NCBI RefSeq assembly: GCF_024868665.1
Contig: NC_079914.1
Span: forward strand, 4,359,859-4,423,858
DNA from: Triplophysa rosa
Taxonomy: Eukaryota; Chordata; Actinopteri; Cypriniformes; Nemacheilidae
DNA: 64,000 nucleotides
Direction: 5' to 3'
The position numbers and the translations under genes are program-made. The notes beneath the pieces were generated by a model. It had not been told where the DNA came from, made no database searches, and saw only the letters and a program-made list of their open reading frames with translations. Shown piece by piece: positions 1 through 10,385 of the stretch; position 1 is the first letter of the stretch, and the number at the start of each line of letters is the position of its first letter.

Positions 1-361
1 TGAGCCCACTGTAAAATTGTATTTGGCTCTGTTGTGCACTGTGGCGGTTACTACAATGTTTTTTTTTTTGGAGCCAAAGCCGCTGACATCTAAGAGGCCA
101 AGCAATCCAGGCTCCTTGTCCTTTTGTATGTATAGTATGTATAGCATACTGTATGTGAAGAGCCATGATCATGGTGTATTTAGCACAGTAATGCTATTGT
201 CTGACTGTTTTGATCTATGGGGGAGCTGTCCATGGTCCTGTTTGATGGTTTGTGGCTCCATACACGATCGCTTCTGCGTTTTGTCTCAGCCAGCTCAGTT
301 ACATCCGGTGCACGTAGTGTCCATAAGGAACAATGATGTTTTTACTCAAGATGCGCCTAGG

Positions 362-658
362 ATCACTGAAGTAATTTGTCACCAAGCAAAAAGGATATGT
401 GTACCAAAAAAAGTCAAATCATCCAAACACTACATCATACATCGACAATCAAAAAGGGGAAAGACTTCAGGCTATCCGTTTCAAGCTACATCCAGAAATA
501 TGAAAAAAAAACAAGTAAACTTATGCACTTACTTGAGGCTTGATCACAGAGGCACTTAACAATGTTGAGCTGTAGTGCTGCCGGTTCGCTGAAATTTTAA
601 GTTTTTTTTTTTTTGGTACACATATCCTTTTTGCTTGGTGACAAATTACTTCAGTGAT
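362..658. repeat. 51-bp perfect inverted repeat with 195-bp spacer
   Basis: Positions 362-412 (ATCACTGAAGTAATTTGTCA and on) are the exact reverse complement of 608-658. A poly-T/poly-A run lies at the inner side of each arm. No target duplication is visible outside. No gene is recognised in the first 660 bases; a 180-codon open frame across 17-559 has no family signature and runs through one arm. Confidence 0.85.
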
Positions 659-1856
659 ATGGGATCGGAAGTGGCTTAGCTGGCTGAGATTTTAGCAGAC
701 GTATGTCATCACCTTGCGTGCATACGGTCAATTTTCTTTTTAGGTAGTTTGTTTTTTATCCTATTTTAACCCTTGTTTTTTGGTTCTATTTGATGGTTTG
801 GGTAAAAAGTTTGTTTGAATACAGTTTGGATTTTTTGTGAACTGTTGCATTAAATTGAAAGGGAAGTCTAGCGATGTCAATGTAATGAGCAAAAATGCTA
901 CAAAAACAGAGTACTGTACATTATATTTGGCAGGTCATCTTAAAGTTCACACTCTTTGTGGCAACCCAGTTCCATGTAAAATAATTGAAATGTTGTCATT
1001 GATGGACTTTTCTTCTCATTTAAAACATTTTTTTCAAAGGTTTTAAAACATTTCTTTAATGAGCAAGTAATTCATGTATATTTGTATAATTCTCAAATTG
1101 GTTTAATTAAATGGATCAGCATTCATTGCTTTTAGCTATTTTGATTTTGGGTTTGATTTAGAGTGTTATGGAGGACAACAAGATAAATAAACAATGGCAG
1201 GTTCAGAAGTCAATTACAGACACCATACAACTCAATGGGAAACATGTGCATGCATGGTTACAATTTGTAGGTAAATATCCATACACATGTTCAGTTATGA
1301 ATAACATTCAAAGGCTGAAAGATGACTACCCAGATGTCCAAGGTCACATCATGTATGCAAAGAGCTGTCAAAACTAGCATAGGATGTTTTATCTGGATGG
1401 TTTTAAAAGTTCTATGGGTAAAACTTTTAGGTGACACATGAGTCTGTTGTATTCCATTTATATGCGTTCTTCGGATAGATGCTTTTATCTCAAATTACAT
1501 TTTATGAGTGTGCTGACAATCAAAATGCGGGTTCGTTACTTCGTTTAAATGGAATATGTGAACTTTTAACACAATCCCTTACACGCAGTTTTTTCAATAT
1601 TTAATTAGAAAAAAACTTGTTATAATTTGTTATAGGAATATGTCTCCAAATGTATTTATCTATTAAAAAAAAAAATTCCAAAGATCTCCTGAAAATAATT
1701 GGCTCAAAACTGAACCAACATTCAAAAAAATGTATTGGGCTGATAAATTTAATATATACAACTTGCACATTGGCTGCAGAATGGTGAAAATATTTGAACA
1801 CCACAAACATTTCTTGTGGTTCATTGATTGAAAGTTTGTCCGAAATATCCCATGTC
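659..1856. other. No gene recognised
   Basis: AT-rich sequence with two 69-codon open frames (837-1046 and 1168-1377). Neither shows a domain, splice context or recognisable family. Nothing else is identified. Confidence 0.5.
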
Positions 1857-2291
1857 TACGGTGACCGGGAGGGGACATGCTCGTTTCACTTAGTTTTGTC
1901 GTGGCCACGAGATATTACCTTGTGGGAACGTGATTATATGTTGTGGCCACGAGATATTACCTCGTGGGAATGCGATATTATATTGTGGCCACCAGATCAG
2001 CTTGTTGAGGTAAGGACATCATTATGTTGTGGCCACGCCATGTGAAGTCGTTCCCTCAAGATCCTATGGTGAGGGAACGACATCCTTTCTCGTGGCCACG
2101 ACTTTGTATGTTGAGGGAACCACATCCTTATCTCATGGCCACGACTTCGTATGTTGAGGGAATGACATCCTTACCTTGTGTTCACGACTTCATATGTTGA
2201 GGGAACGACATCCTTATCTTGTGGCCACGACTTGAATGCGTTAACAGCCTGCGTGTCTATTAGCACCTGGAAATAGATTTTTAATTAAGAT
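1857..2291 (+). repeat. 42-bp-repeat element, copy 1
   Basis: Starts TACGGTGACCGGGAGGGGAC and contains about eight 42-43-bp units. The first set has GTGGCCACGAGATATTACC (1905-1990). The last four units begin GAGGGAACGACATCC (2071, 2113, 2156 and 2199). The unit core GTGGCCAC is a palindrome. Homology with the inverted copy at 9438-10385 continues past the units to TTTTTAATTAAGAT near 2291. Confidence 0.85.
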
Positions 2292-4367
2292 GGCATTAAT
2301 CAATTATTATATTAACATATTTATATTGAATTGCGTGTGATGGTGCCTATACAGTGATTGTAATAATAATAATATACAAATATTAAATAAAAATAAACGA
2401 TTAGTGAATGGATGGAAAAAAAACGTTTGGTGCAATAGATAAAATATGTTTTATTTATTAGCAATTTTCATTTGAAAGCTGTCTTGCACCATCGCGCGCA
2501 ATACAGTAATAGGCAATTGATTGTGACACTTGCAGAGGGGATACAGTTCGGATCACAAGTCACTTGGCTGTTGTTGTGCAATATTAACTATTATTCCAAT
2601 AATGACACTTGCTTGTTGGTTCACGCGTTTATTTTGGAGAGTCTATGGTTGGTTCATTGTACTTTCCATAGGCGCAATTTGAGGGTGAGACAGGTGGGAT
2701 ATGTCCCCACCACTTTTTGTCGATTGTGTCCCGACCACTTATTGGAAAAAAAAAACGAATAATAAAAAATCTGAGCACACAAAAGACTCGAGTCACACGA
2801 CATAATACATATGGCCAGTAAAGAAAAAAGAAAGGCATAACAATCTTAATTCTTTAAAATATAAGTCATACATGTAACAAACAACAGCGCTTAACTGCAC
2901 TCTATTGATATGAATCGTCATTATTGTTCTCATTATGCTGTGGCGTTGGTCTATTGCAAGATAAATTAAGTATTTGATGCATTTGCATGTATTTGATAAT
3001 TCGTTATTCGTTACATTTATATAGCGCCTTTCTGAGTACTCAAACGGAAAAAGCCATTTCATATGGTATAGTTCAAAACAAAATGTGAAAGTTCGTTATT
3101 TGCTCTTTTTTTTTTTTACTAAACGTAGCCGACGTTATTTGCCAATATATACATGACCAAAGTAATAAAAAGTGAAAGTAAGATTTTTTCTTGTCATGAA
3201 TGAATAAGTCTATATTGTAAAATTAAAATACCTTATGGTAGGGCTGCATGATTATGGCAAAATCATTACTTGTATAGCCTTGTCTATGGCATTGTCTTTG
3301 CGATTATTAATGTTGATAAACTTTACATTTAAAACTCTGTGAGGCAACTGCATGCCCTATGCTTTATATAAACATTCTGCTCCTGAAATAATTGATTATC
3401 CTACGGTTGTATCATCTTAAAAGCATAATAAACGCGTGCTTCTTTCACGCTATGAAGAAATCAGTTTTTTTCTGAGTGTAATGCAGTCAAGTGCGCAGTT
3501 TGGTTTGGGAACCCTGAAAGCTGGAGTCGAAAGCCGCAGCGGAGAAGCTGATGGACAGACCTGTAGAGCATGTGCTTGCCCACTGTGATAAATAGGCTTT
3601 TCCCACCGAGAATATAGGCCTATATATATATATATATAAAATCTTGTATGGAGAATGACAGGTTGCGAATCCAATGGAATCTGAAACACAAAACAAACAA
3701 TCCAAAGATGCATACGTAATGCGCACTCTCCTTGTGCGCTAGCACACGTATCACATACAAAGCCTTTATTTATCATTATTTATTCTAGGTATTGCAGTTA
3801 AAACATTTGCCATTACGAGAGAGATGATCAGTAAAGAGGACTCTATTTTATTGTTTATTTTGTGTTTAGTTTTCGATAAAATGCATATTTAAGACGATCC
3901 ATTCATTTGTGTTTCGCTGCTTCCATATTGAAACCATCACACACACACACACACACAAACCATAAAGAACAAAAATAATTTAAGTCATTTTTGAACTCAA
4001 AATGTTGTACATCATATTACAGTAAAATGCCCTGTTGTACCTTTTATATTGCGGTTGCAAAAATAAGGTCTAATTTTTACTTCCTTAAGACTCGTTGCTT
4101 AAGTTTGCGTTCATAATAGATTGTATTACGGCTCTGTAAAAATGCACTGAACAACAATTTGCTTTTATTTTTGTCATTCAACAGTTCATATTTATATATA
4201 TATATACACTGGCTGGGCTTAATCATTATCTTAGGAGAAAAGTGCTGTTCTTATTGCTCTTACTTGTTCTGCAATTACCAATAAATATATAAATAAAAGT
4301 ATTTTATTTAACCTTTAAAAAAGCAACAATAAAGCAACAATATATACTACATAACCCAACAATAAAT
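2292..4367. other. No gene; repeat fragments and microsatellites
   Basis: Around 2670-2760 is a fragment with GACAGGTGGGATATGTCCCC, a motif seen in a common fish interspersed repeat. At 3241 AGGGCTGCATGATTATGGCA is the end of a widespread hAT-like element. A (TA)n tract lies at 3620-3638 and a (CA)n tract at 3940-3957. Confidence 0.5.
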
Positions 4368-5300
4368 TGTCATGTGTGGGAGGAACAGAGGATGCGGAGA
4401 CTCAAATGCGGGTGTAAACAGAGAGATTCTTTATTATAACAGTCCAGTAATTTCACCAGGTGACACCGGCCTCAAACACGTGAACCACGGGAGAAAGAAA
4501 CCACTTCGGGAGATTCTGACCAGAACGGCCCACAGGAACCACAGGAGTCCTCTCCCCGACGACACTCAAGATACGGAAATAGACCCAGTCCGGGAGATTC
4601 TGACCCACGAAGGGAATGCGCGCAATGGGGAGAAGCCTCAACCTGCCAACTGATTCTTTCCCAGAGAGATGGCCGCTGGTGAAGAGAGCAGGGAGATCCG
4701 GGACGCCAAACGGTAACTAAGGGGAAACAGAACTGAGAGAAATGGAACTAGGCACTGGAGACTAAAACTTAGGATGTAATCGCTAGAGAGCTACAAAGAG
4801 GATTAACCCCGAACTAAGGGGGAAACCGGGAAAACAAAAAACCAATACAGTATCAAACTAGAACAAGACTAGGATGGGTCAAGAAACGACTGCAACAAAC
4901 ACTTGGTATTACACACACAAGTAACATACAACGATCTGACACAGGACGGTAGAACAGATGGGAATAGGGGAAGGAAATCAAAACCCAAACGAGAAACAGG
5001 AGGGGAGAGAGAGAAAACAACGAGCAGAGCAGGTGAACGTCATAATGAAAACGAGAGACAGGAGAGGAGAGACAGAAGATAATGAGTAGAGCAGGTGAAC
5101 GGAATGAAACAATAATGAGGAGATAAACAGGGTAACAAGGGGCAGGGTCACGCCACAATCACAAGAAAACGCATGGCAGGCTGTCAACCAACCATGTGCT
5201 CAAAAGAAACAAAACATCAGCACAAGAGTGGAAACAGAGACACGAGAACCAACAACCACAATACCAAAGGGGAAACGAAGACACACCAGGAACCCTGACA
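4368..5300 (-). mobile_element. Solo LTR, 933 bp
   Basis: Begins TGTCATG and ends CCTGACA, flanked by the 5-bp duplication TAAAT (4363-4367 and 5301-5305). AATAAA on the minus strand (4430-4435) sits about 60 bp from the minus-strand 3' end, so the element points left. It holds a duplicated 62-bp segment (about 4977-5101, each copy ending GCAGGTGAAC) and two CGGGAGATTCTGACC repeats (near 4507 and 4590). No internal region remains, as expected after LTR-LTR recombination. Gypsy or ERV origin is not resolved. The short open frames inside are not genes. Confidence 0.85.
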
Positions 5301-5305
5301 TAAAT

Positions 5306-5761
5306 CTTATTTGGGCCTATATTTGGCACTAAATATAAGGAAAGTGGCTATTGAGCAACCTAAACCACCGCAAGTAAATTTCATTCACCATGACAGCCCT
5401 AACCGTTCACAAAAAAATTGCATGTAACACAGTACATTACACGTTACGTATATTTGCTGGAACTGTACGACATGTGTGCGAACGCATGCACACGTTCCAG
5501 AAAATCACTGGCAGTGTGAACCAAAATCAAACGATCCTGCAACACATTTTGCGTGATAATATGACATTCCGAGACAAATCCTGAGACACATTATGAATTG
5601 TGAATTTTCCGAGATCACTGTATGAAATAGGCTTATAACTTCAGACTTTGCTTTTCGGACAAGATGCAGAGTGCTCCAGAAGCGCAGTACTTCTAAAGCA
5701 ATATGGGCCAGTTTGAACTTAAAGACAGAGAAGGCTGGTACACTGATTGTGGAATTAAATT
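5306..5761. other. No gene recognised
   Basis: Unremarkable AT-rich sequence between the solo LTR and the 3.3-kb unit. I see nothing in it. Confidence 0.5.
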
Positions 5762-6708
5762 CTACACTGTAAAACCCGATAAGTTCAGAATACTCAAAAC
5801 TTTTGTGGAAACTGATTACCTAAGATTTTTTAAGTAAACATTGTTAAAAATTATAAGTACATTGAACTAAAAAATACAATTTATGTTTTTTATATATTTA
5901 AGTAAACTGTACTTAAAACTTTTATTTAGCTTATGTAATGTTTTTATGTAAACGAAACTTAATTATTTTGATGAAACATTATATAACTAAATTTTATTTC
6001 ATACACATAAATTAATTAGCCTCTAGGTTATTTAAAAGTTCAGAACACTCAAAAAAGAAACCAAACACACACACAGAACTTCTGTCATAAAATATAAAGG
6101 TTTTTTATTAAGTATTAAAATTGCTTTGTCTGTCTTGTATGAAAACAGTTAACAGCAATAACTTTTTAAAACGCTGTGACTAAAATGGCCATCAAGCAAG
6201 CAAAATCAATAAACAAAACAAAACTTTTCAAGAAAGAAATTAGATATAATGAAAAAATATACAGGAAATAAAGAGACAATAAATAAATAAAAGGCAAAAC
6301 AAAATACATATTTCGCATCATGTTTGGGACAGTTATTTCTGCATTACAAGTGCAACTGAGGTACATTTTTATGGCTAAGACAACCTACAAAATGTAAACA
6401 TTAAAACGTTTGAAACTGCATGTTCAACAAAACACACTTGTAAAACAAATCACCAAGTTTTTGTTGTACTGAAAGTACATCGCAGGCAGATTTGTTAGCC
6501 AAGACAGAACCTACCAAATGTAAACATTCAAATGTTCAACAACATACATTTGTAAAAAAACTTGGGATGAACAAACAAAACTTGATTAAGTTTGTGTTGT
6601 AGTTTAAAGTGCAACTAAGCTACATTTGGTGGCACAAATGTAACATACAAATGGTTTAAACAACACTTGTACACAATCTGAAAATGTGCCTACTCTTTTT
6701 GTAATAGG

Positions 6709-7008
6709 TCATTTTTGAGATTGAGTAAGCAGTGGTTTACCGTCATCAAGACCCATCAGTATTTTCTGGATGAATGTAAAGGTATAAATGAGCTTGTTTG
6801 GGTAATTCAAATGCAATGCATAGATTAACCCAAACAACAATACAAATGCATCAGAAAACTTGGGGATGTCGCTCATCACAAAATCATCTTCCACCACAAT
6901 AGCAGTTCTAGCAGCGTTGAAACAGATTGGACCAGTAGTGTTCTCAGTGACCATCATCACAAGACCAACAGGGGTGTCAGCGATGTCTGGCTCACCCGAC
7001 TCTTCTAC
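6709..7008 (-). CDS. SAMD3-like fragment, terminal exon
   Basis: 99 codons from VEESGEPDIADTPVG to PLLTQSQK and a TGA stop, with acceptor tttttag. It carries the hydrophobic FVLLFGLIYALHLNYP stretch typical of the family's C-terminus. Confidence 0.7.
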   Translation of the reverse strand, partial: VEESGEPDIADTPVGLVMMVTENTTGPICFNAARTAIVVEDDFVMSDIPKFSDAFVLLFGLIYALHLNYPNKLIYTFTFIQKILMGLDDGKPLLTQSQK

Positions 7009-7726
7009 CTAAAAAGTACATAAAATGGTCCAACTGTAAGCTGAGGTATGTAGGTAGATATTGTACAGAAAGATATATTTAAGTAACTAGTTAAAAACTA
7101 AACAACCCTGGAAAGCACAAAAAAAAAATATATTAACAGTTTGGTGAATGCAGTAACTTGTACTTACATTCCAAGTATTAAAGAACAGTGGGTCATCCTC
7201 GCACAGGTATACTGCTAGGGCACGAAGTGCTAAAGTGCGTTTTATGTTGACATCATGTAAATCCTTGAAAGACAACCAAAATTTAGCATAATACATTATA
7301 AACATGTACATGACAAAAAATAATTTGAGTTACTAAGTTGTTTATAATTTATTTCCTTCTCTTGTTTTGGTTAATGTTCCATTTGCTGTCCTTGTTAGAA
7401 CTTGAGTTCATCTTTAACTCACCTGATGATCATAAATCTTCAAGATGTCACGCAGCGCCTCCGAGGTCTTGCCAGTACGTGATGCCTTTTGTCTGTACAG
7501 AACAAACAGTTGTGGTATGTGCCTGTCAAGTTCGGCATAGAACTGGTTCAAAAGATTGGTGTTTGTGATTCGATGGTACTCTGCACAAACCTACAAAATC
7601 ATACATAAATAAATAAATGACATTAAAGATACCACTCACAACAACAAAAAGTGGTGCAATCATCTTGTTAAAAGGCAACCATTGCTCCCTAAAGGGGGTG
7701 GTTATAATAGGAAGCTCATGGTAAAA
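6709..7726 (-). CDS. Spliced gene fragment, C-terminal part of fish SAMD3-like expanded family
   Basis: Four minus-strand exons join in phase 0 with consensus sites: 7640-7726, 7423-7590, 7168-7263 and 6709-7008 (29+56+32+99 residues, then TGA). The 216 residues contain a helical block (AEYHRITNTNLLNQFYAELD), then DVNIKRTLALRALAVYLCED, and a hydrophobic end (FGLIYALHLNYPNKLIYTF, FIQKILMGLDDG). By recall this matches the C-terminal region of uncharacterised, very high-copy fish proteins often labelled sterile alpha motif domain-containing 3-like. The biochemical role is unknown to me. The N-terminal half is missing. Upstream, at 8776-8787, is ATG GAG AAA CTT with a GTAAGT donor, but the next exon-like piece (8289-8321) stops after 10 codons. 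Most likely an internally deleted copy. Confidence 0.65.
7168..7263 (-). CDS. SAMD3-like fragment, 32-codon exon
   Basis: Runs DLHDVNIKRT to FFNTWN, with acceptor tttcaag and donor GTAAGT. The RRxxxLKGLxxYLxED-like pattern is typical of the family. Confidence 0.65.
7423..7590 (-). CDS. SAMD3-like fragment, 56-codon exon
   Basis: Runs VCAEYHRITN to LKIYDHQ, with acceptor ttgtag and donor GTGAGT. No stop; a typical helical, charged composition. Confidence 0.65.
7640..7726 (-). CDS. SAMD3-like fragment, exon with FYHELPI
   Basis: 29 codons (FYHELPIITTPFREQWLPFN and on) between a tttcag acceptor and a GTGAGT donor, in phase 0. Confidence 0.6.
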
Positions 7727-8775
7727 CTGAAAGAAATTTAGCCTAAATGGCAAATTCATGTTTTAGCAAACATATACAAAACATCTTATGTCAGACAGAT
7801 TACTTGAAAATTCTTAAACCAACAATTCCTACACATGAGATGCTTATAAGATTAGATAAAGAAGCCTAAAATAAAGTGCAGTGCTGCTCAATGTTCTGAA
7901 TTTAATGTAACAATATTTTTCTCAAACTAATCTGCATTTAATTGAATAATAAAACATTTCAAGTGTTATGCAACTTACCAATAAGTTGATTTAATCGAGA
8001 TAACTCTTTACGACAATGGGGACTCTATGTAGATATTCACCAGCGCACAATAACAGAAATAAGCATTTCCATCTGAATGATTTTGATAGCTTAGATCTGG
8101 TTTTGGCAAAGAATACTGTACAAAACCAAAGAATAAGGACTCAGCCTATACTCACCAGCTTCAACAAACACGTTATTTGACTCAACTCAGTAGCTCAACA
8201 TTTAACGCAAATTAATTTTTGAATCTGCTTACGAAATGATCCCAAGTAAATTAAAATGTGCACATATCAAGTTCACATTTACTTTTTCTTAATCTTGAGA
8301 AGGCTCCGCATCCACTTCAGCCTACAATGCAAGGAAATTTGAAAAAGTTAATGCAAGTTAGCAAGGTTTAATATTTAAGTTTGATAAAATATCTCGCTAC
8401 CTTTGTGTCATTAACCTTAACTTAATCATGGATAAAAGTTACTAACTATTAGCCGCAAGTGTTTTACTAATTGCATGAAAGCATACACTCATAGATAGTT
8501 CGCTTAACAACAAAAAAAACACATTTAGAAACAGTACGGCTGCCGTTGACTAACAGATAACGTTAATATTACACTTCACTTTAATGAATTAAAGAAGGCA
8601 ACGGCGTTACGAAATAAGGGCAGAGACCCTTATCATGCTTTGCAGCTCGTTAACGTTACCTGTAGAAACCGGCAAACCGAACAATGAAACATGCTCCTCA
8701 TTAAGATATACTAAAGTTAGGACATATTATCATAAATTCAAGTAGCAATTCATAAAGTTTGACAACTTTACTTAC

Positions 8776-8787
8776 AAGTTTCTCCAT
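8776..8787 (-). other. Possible first mini-exon of the unit's gene (MEKL)
   Basis: ATG GAG AAA CTT is followed at once by GTAAGTAAAG, a strong donor. A matching acceptor (cattgtag, 8322-8325) leads to 10 codons, then TAA. This is either a short upstream ORF in the 5' UTR or a leftover of the true N-terminus after deletion. Confidence 0.3.
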
Positions 8788-9437
8788 GTGACTCACGTCG
8801 TTCTGTCAGCCATATTGGAAAGATTTTAGCGTCGGTTAGAAGAAGCCGTACGTCAGGACGTATATGACGTCAGCAAAGTCTCTCAGTACACTTAAAAATA
8901 TCAATTGAAGTAGCAGTGCTTACTCAGAAATGTTGAGCTAGACAAAAATAAAACTGAGTTAATTGTTCATACAACCCAATAGTTGTAAGTTCTATCAACT
9001 ATGTAACCGATTTTAATTATGGTGTTCTCAGTTTTTATAGGTTAGCAGTACTGTTCGGGTTTACAGTATAGAATAAAGACAGACTGTTTCACATGTTGAT
9101 TTCATTTCGTTCACGTCAGTAGGTTTATTTCATTATTTGATCCGAGATGAAGCAAACAGGCCAACAATTGTGCCGGAACTTCTCGCATTATTAAGGCGAT
9201 TTAAATTATGCGCAATCCCGTGCCGAAATTGGAGCCTTGAAATCATTATAAAATGTAAAAACTAATCATCATTAATAATTACAATTACAATATCAAGGGG
9301 AATAATGTAAAAAATATGCTTTTGACATAATCGTGCAGCCCAGCCATATCGCTATTAAACCTATTCATTTATAAAAGGAAAAAATAAAAACAACTAAAAG
9401 GAAATGAATGTGTGTTTTTTTATTAGTTCAGCGCTAT

Positions 9438-10385
9438 ATCTTAATTAAAAATAAATATTATTATAGTCCTATCTATTTCTGATAGTTCCAGGCGCACGCA
9501 TTTAAGTCGTGGCCACAAGATAAGGATGTCGTTCCCTCAACATACAAAGTCGTGGCCATGAGAAAGGATGTTGTCCCTCACCATAGGATCTTGAGGGAAC
9601 GACTTCACATCGCGTGTCCACAACATAAGGATGTCGTTACCTCAACAAGCTGATCTCGTGGCCACAACATATTAGGTGTGTTCGAGCTCAGACCGATCGG
9701 CGAGATTAGCCGCTTGCAGTAGAGGGAGGAGTTGAAAAAGGAGCTCAAAATGCGATTGAAGTGGATTAGAATAGTGGATTTGTCCAATAAACAAACGTTT
9801 AAATTAAAAAGTAGCAACCATAAACTCTTCATATTGCAAATGTTATGTGCTGCTTAACACTGTGTGCCTAAAAATCATGGTAAACATAAGAATATATTAT
9901 TAAATTACCAACGGAGTCTGTATTCATTAATTTTTATTTTATTAAACAAAACAAAATAACATGTTTATTATAATTTTACGAACAGAGTTTTAGCTGTTTT
10001 AAAAACATGCATTAATAAGTATTAGTTGAACTGAGGGTGTTATAATAAACCCGAAACGCACGTGATCTTTATCTAGCAAATCATGAAAAGCTATGTCGTC
10101 ATTACAGCCTGGTGCAGCCGCTCCTGAGAAGCTGCACCGGCTGAGTAAGCCGGCTGTTCTCGAAACGCTCTCGCGGTACTTTAATGCCCCACGTGAAAGT
10201 CACGTGGCGTCGGTTCAAGTCGGACAAAATAACTAACCGGCATGCACTGCTTCAAGTCAGATTTCGATCGATCTGCGCAGCGCCGCGTCAAGTCGAACAC
10301 ACCTATTATCACGTTCCCACGAGGTAATATCTTGTGGCCACGTCAAAACTAAGTGAAACGAGCATGTCCCCTCCCGGTCACCGTA
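9438..10385 (-). repeat. 42-bp-repeat element, copy 2, inverted and interrupted
   Basis: Reverse complement of copy 1, split into 9438-9674 and 10304-10385 by a miniature element. It has only two GAGGGAACGACATCC-type units against four in copy 1, so the unit number varies. Its outer end (TACGGTGACCGGGAGGGGAC on the minus strand, ending near 10385) matches the start of copy 1. Confidence 0.85.
9675..10303. mobile_element. 629-bp nonautonomous DNA element inserted in copy 2
   Basis: The ends are inverted repeats GGTGTGTTCGA and TCGAACACACC. They are flanked by TATTA on both sides (9670-9674 and 10304-10308). The empty site is known from copy 1, where the matching sequence is uninterrupted (ACAACATATAATCACG). 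The right half is GC-rich with CTGCACCGGCTGAGTAAGCC. A 3-bp ATT duplication reading is equally possible. Harbinger-like ends are a guess. Confidence 0.8.

Larger units (their letters stand above)
5762..9071 (-). mobile_element. 3.3-kb unit with inverted ends carrying a spliced gene fragment
   Basis: The left end reads CTACACTGTAAAACCCGATA (5763-5782). The right end, reverse complemented, reads CTATACTGTAAACCCGAAC (from 9070 down). Looser matching goes on inward for about 60-100 bp (AAAAACTGAG, GGTTACATA-like words). Both flanks show TTCTA/TAGAA, so the duplication size is unclear. Inside are four clean coding exons on the minus strand, an upstream mini-exon, and an AATAAA at 6104-6109. The superfamily cannot be named from the ends alone. 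Confidence 0.6.

Noticed and set aside
17..559. 180-codon open frame at the window start
   Set aside because: It has no recognisable domain, runs through one arm of the inverted repeat, and its composition shifts along its length; likely chance.
660..700. tRNA- or SINE-like words (GTGGCTTAGCTGGCTGAG)
   Set aside because: No A/B box spacing or cloverleaf can be drawn; too short to call.
1168..1377. 69-codon frame with plausible composition
   Set aside because: Short, isolated, with no family recognised and no splice partners identified; not strong enough to call.
1905..2241. Regular repeats resembling a CRISPR array
   Set aside because: The units are contiguous 42-43-bp tandem copies without unique spacers, in a vertebrate genome.
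4372..5187. Several 60-100-codon frames
   Set aside because: All lie inside the other solo LTR on both strands; a by-product of its composition.
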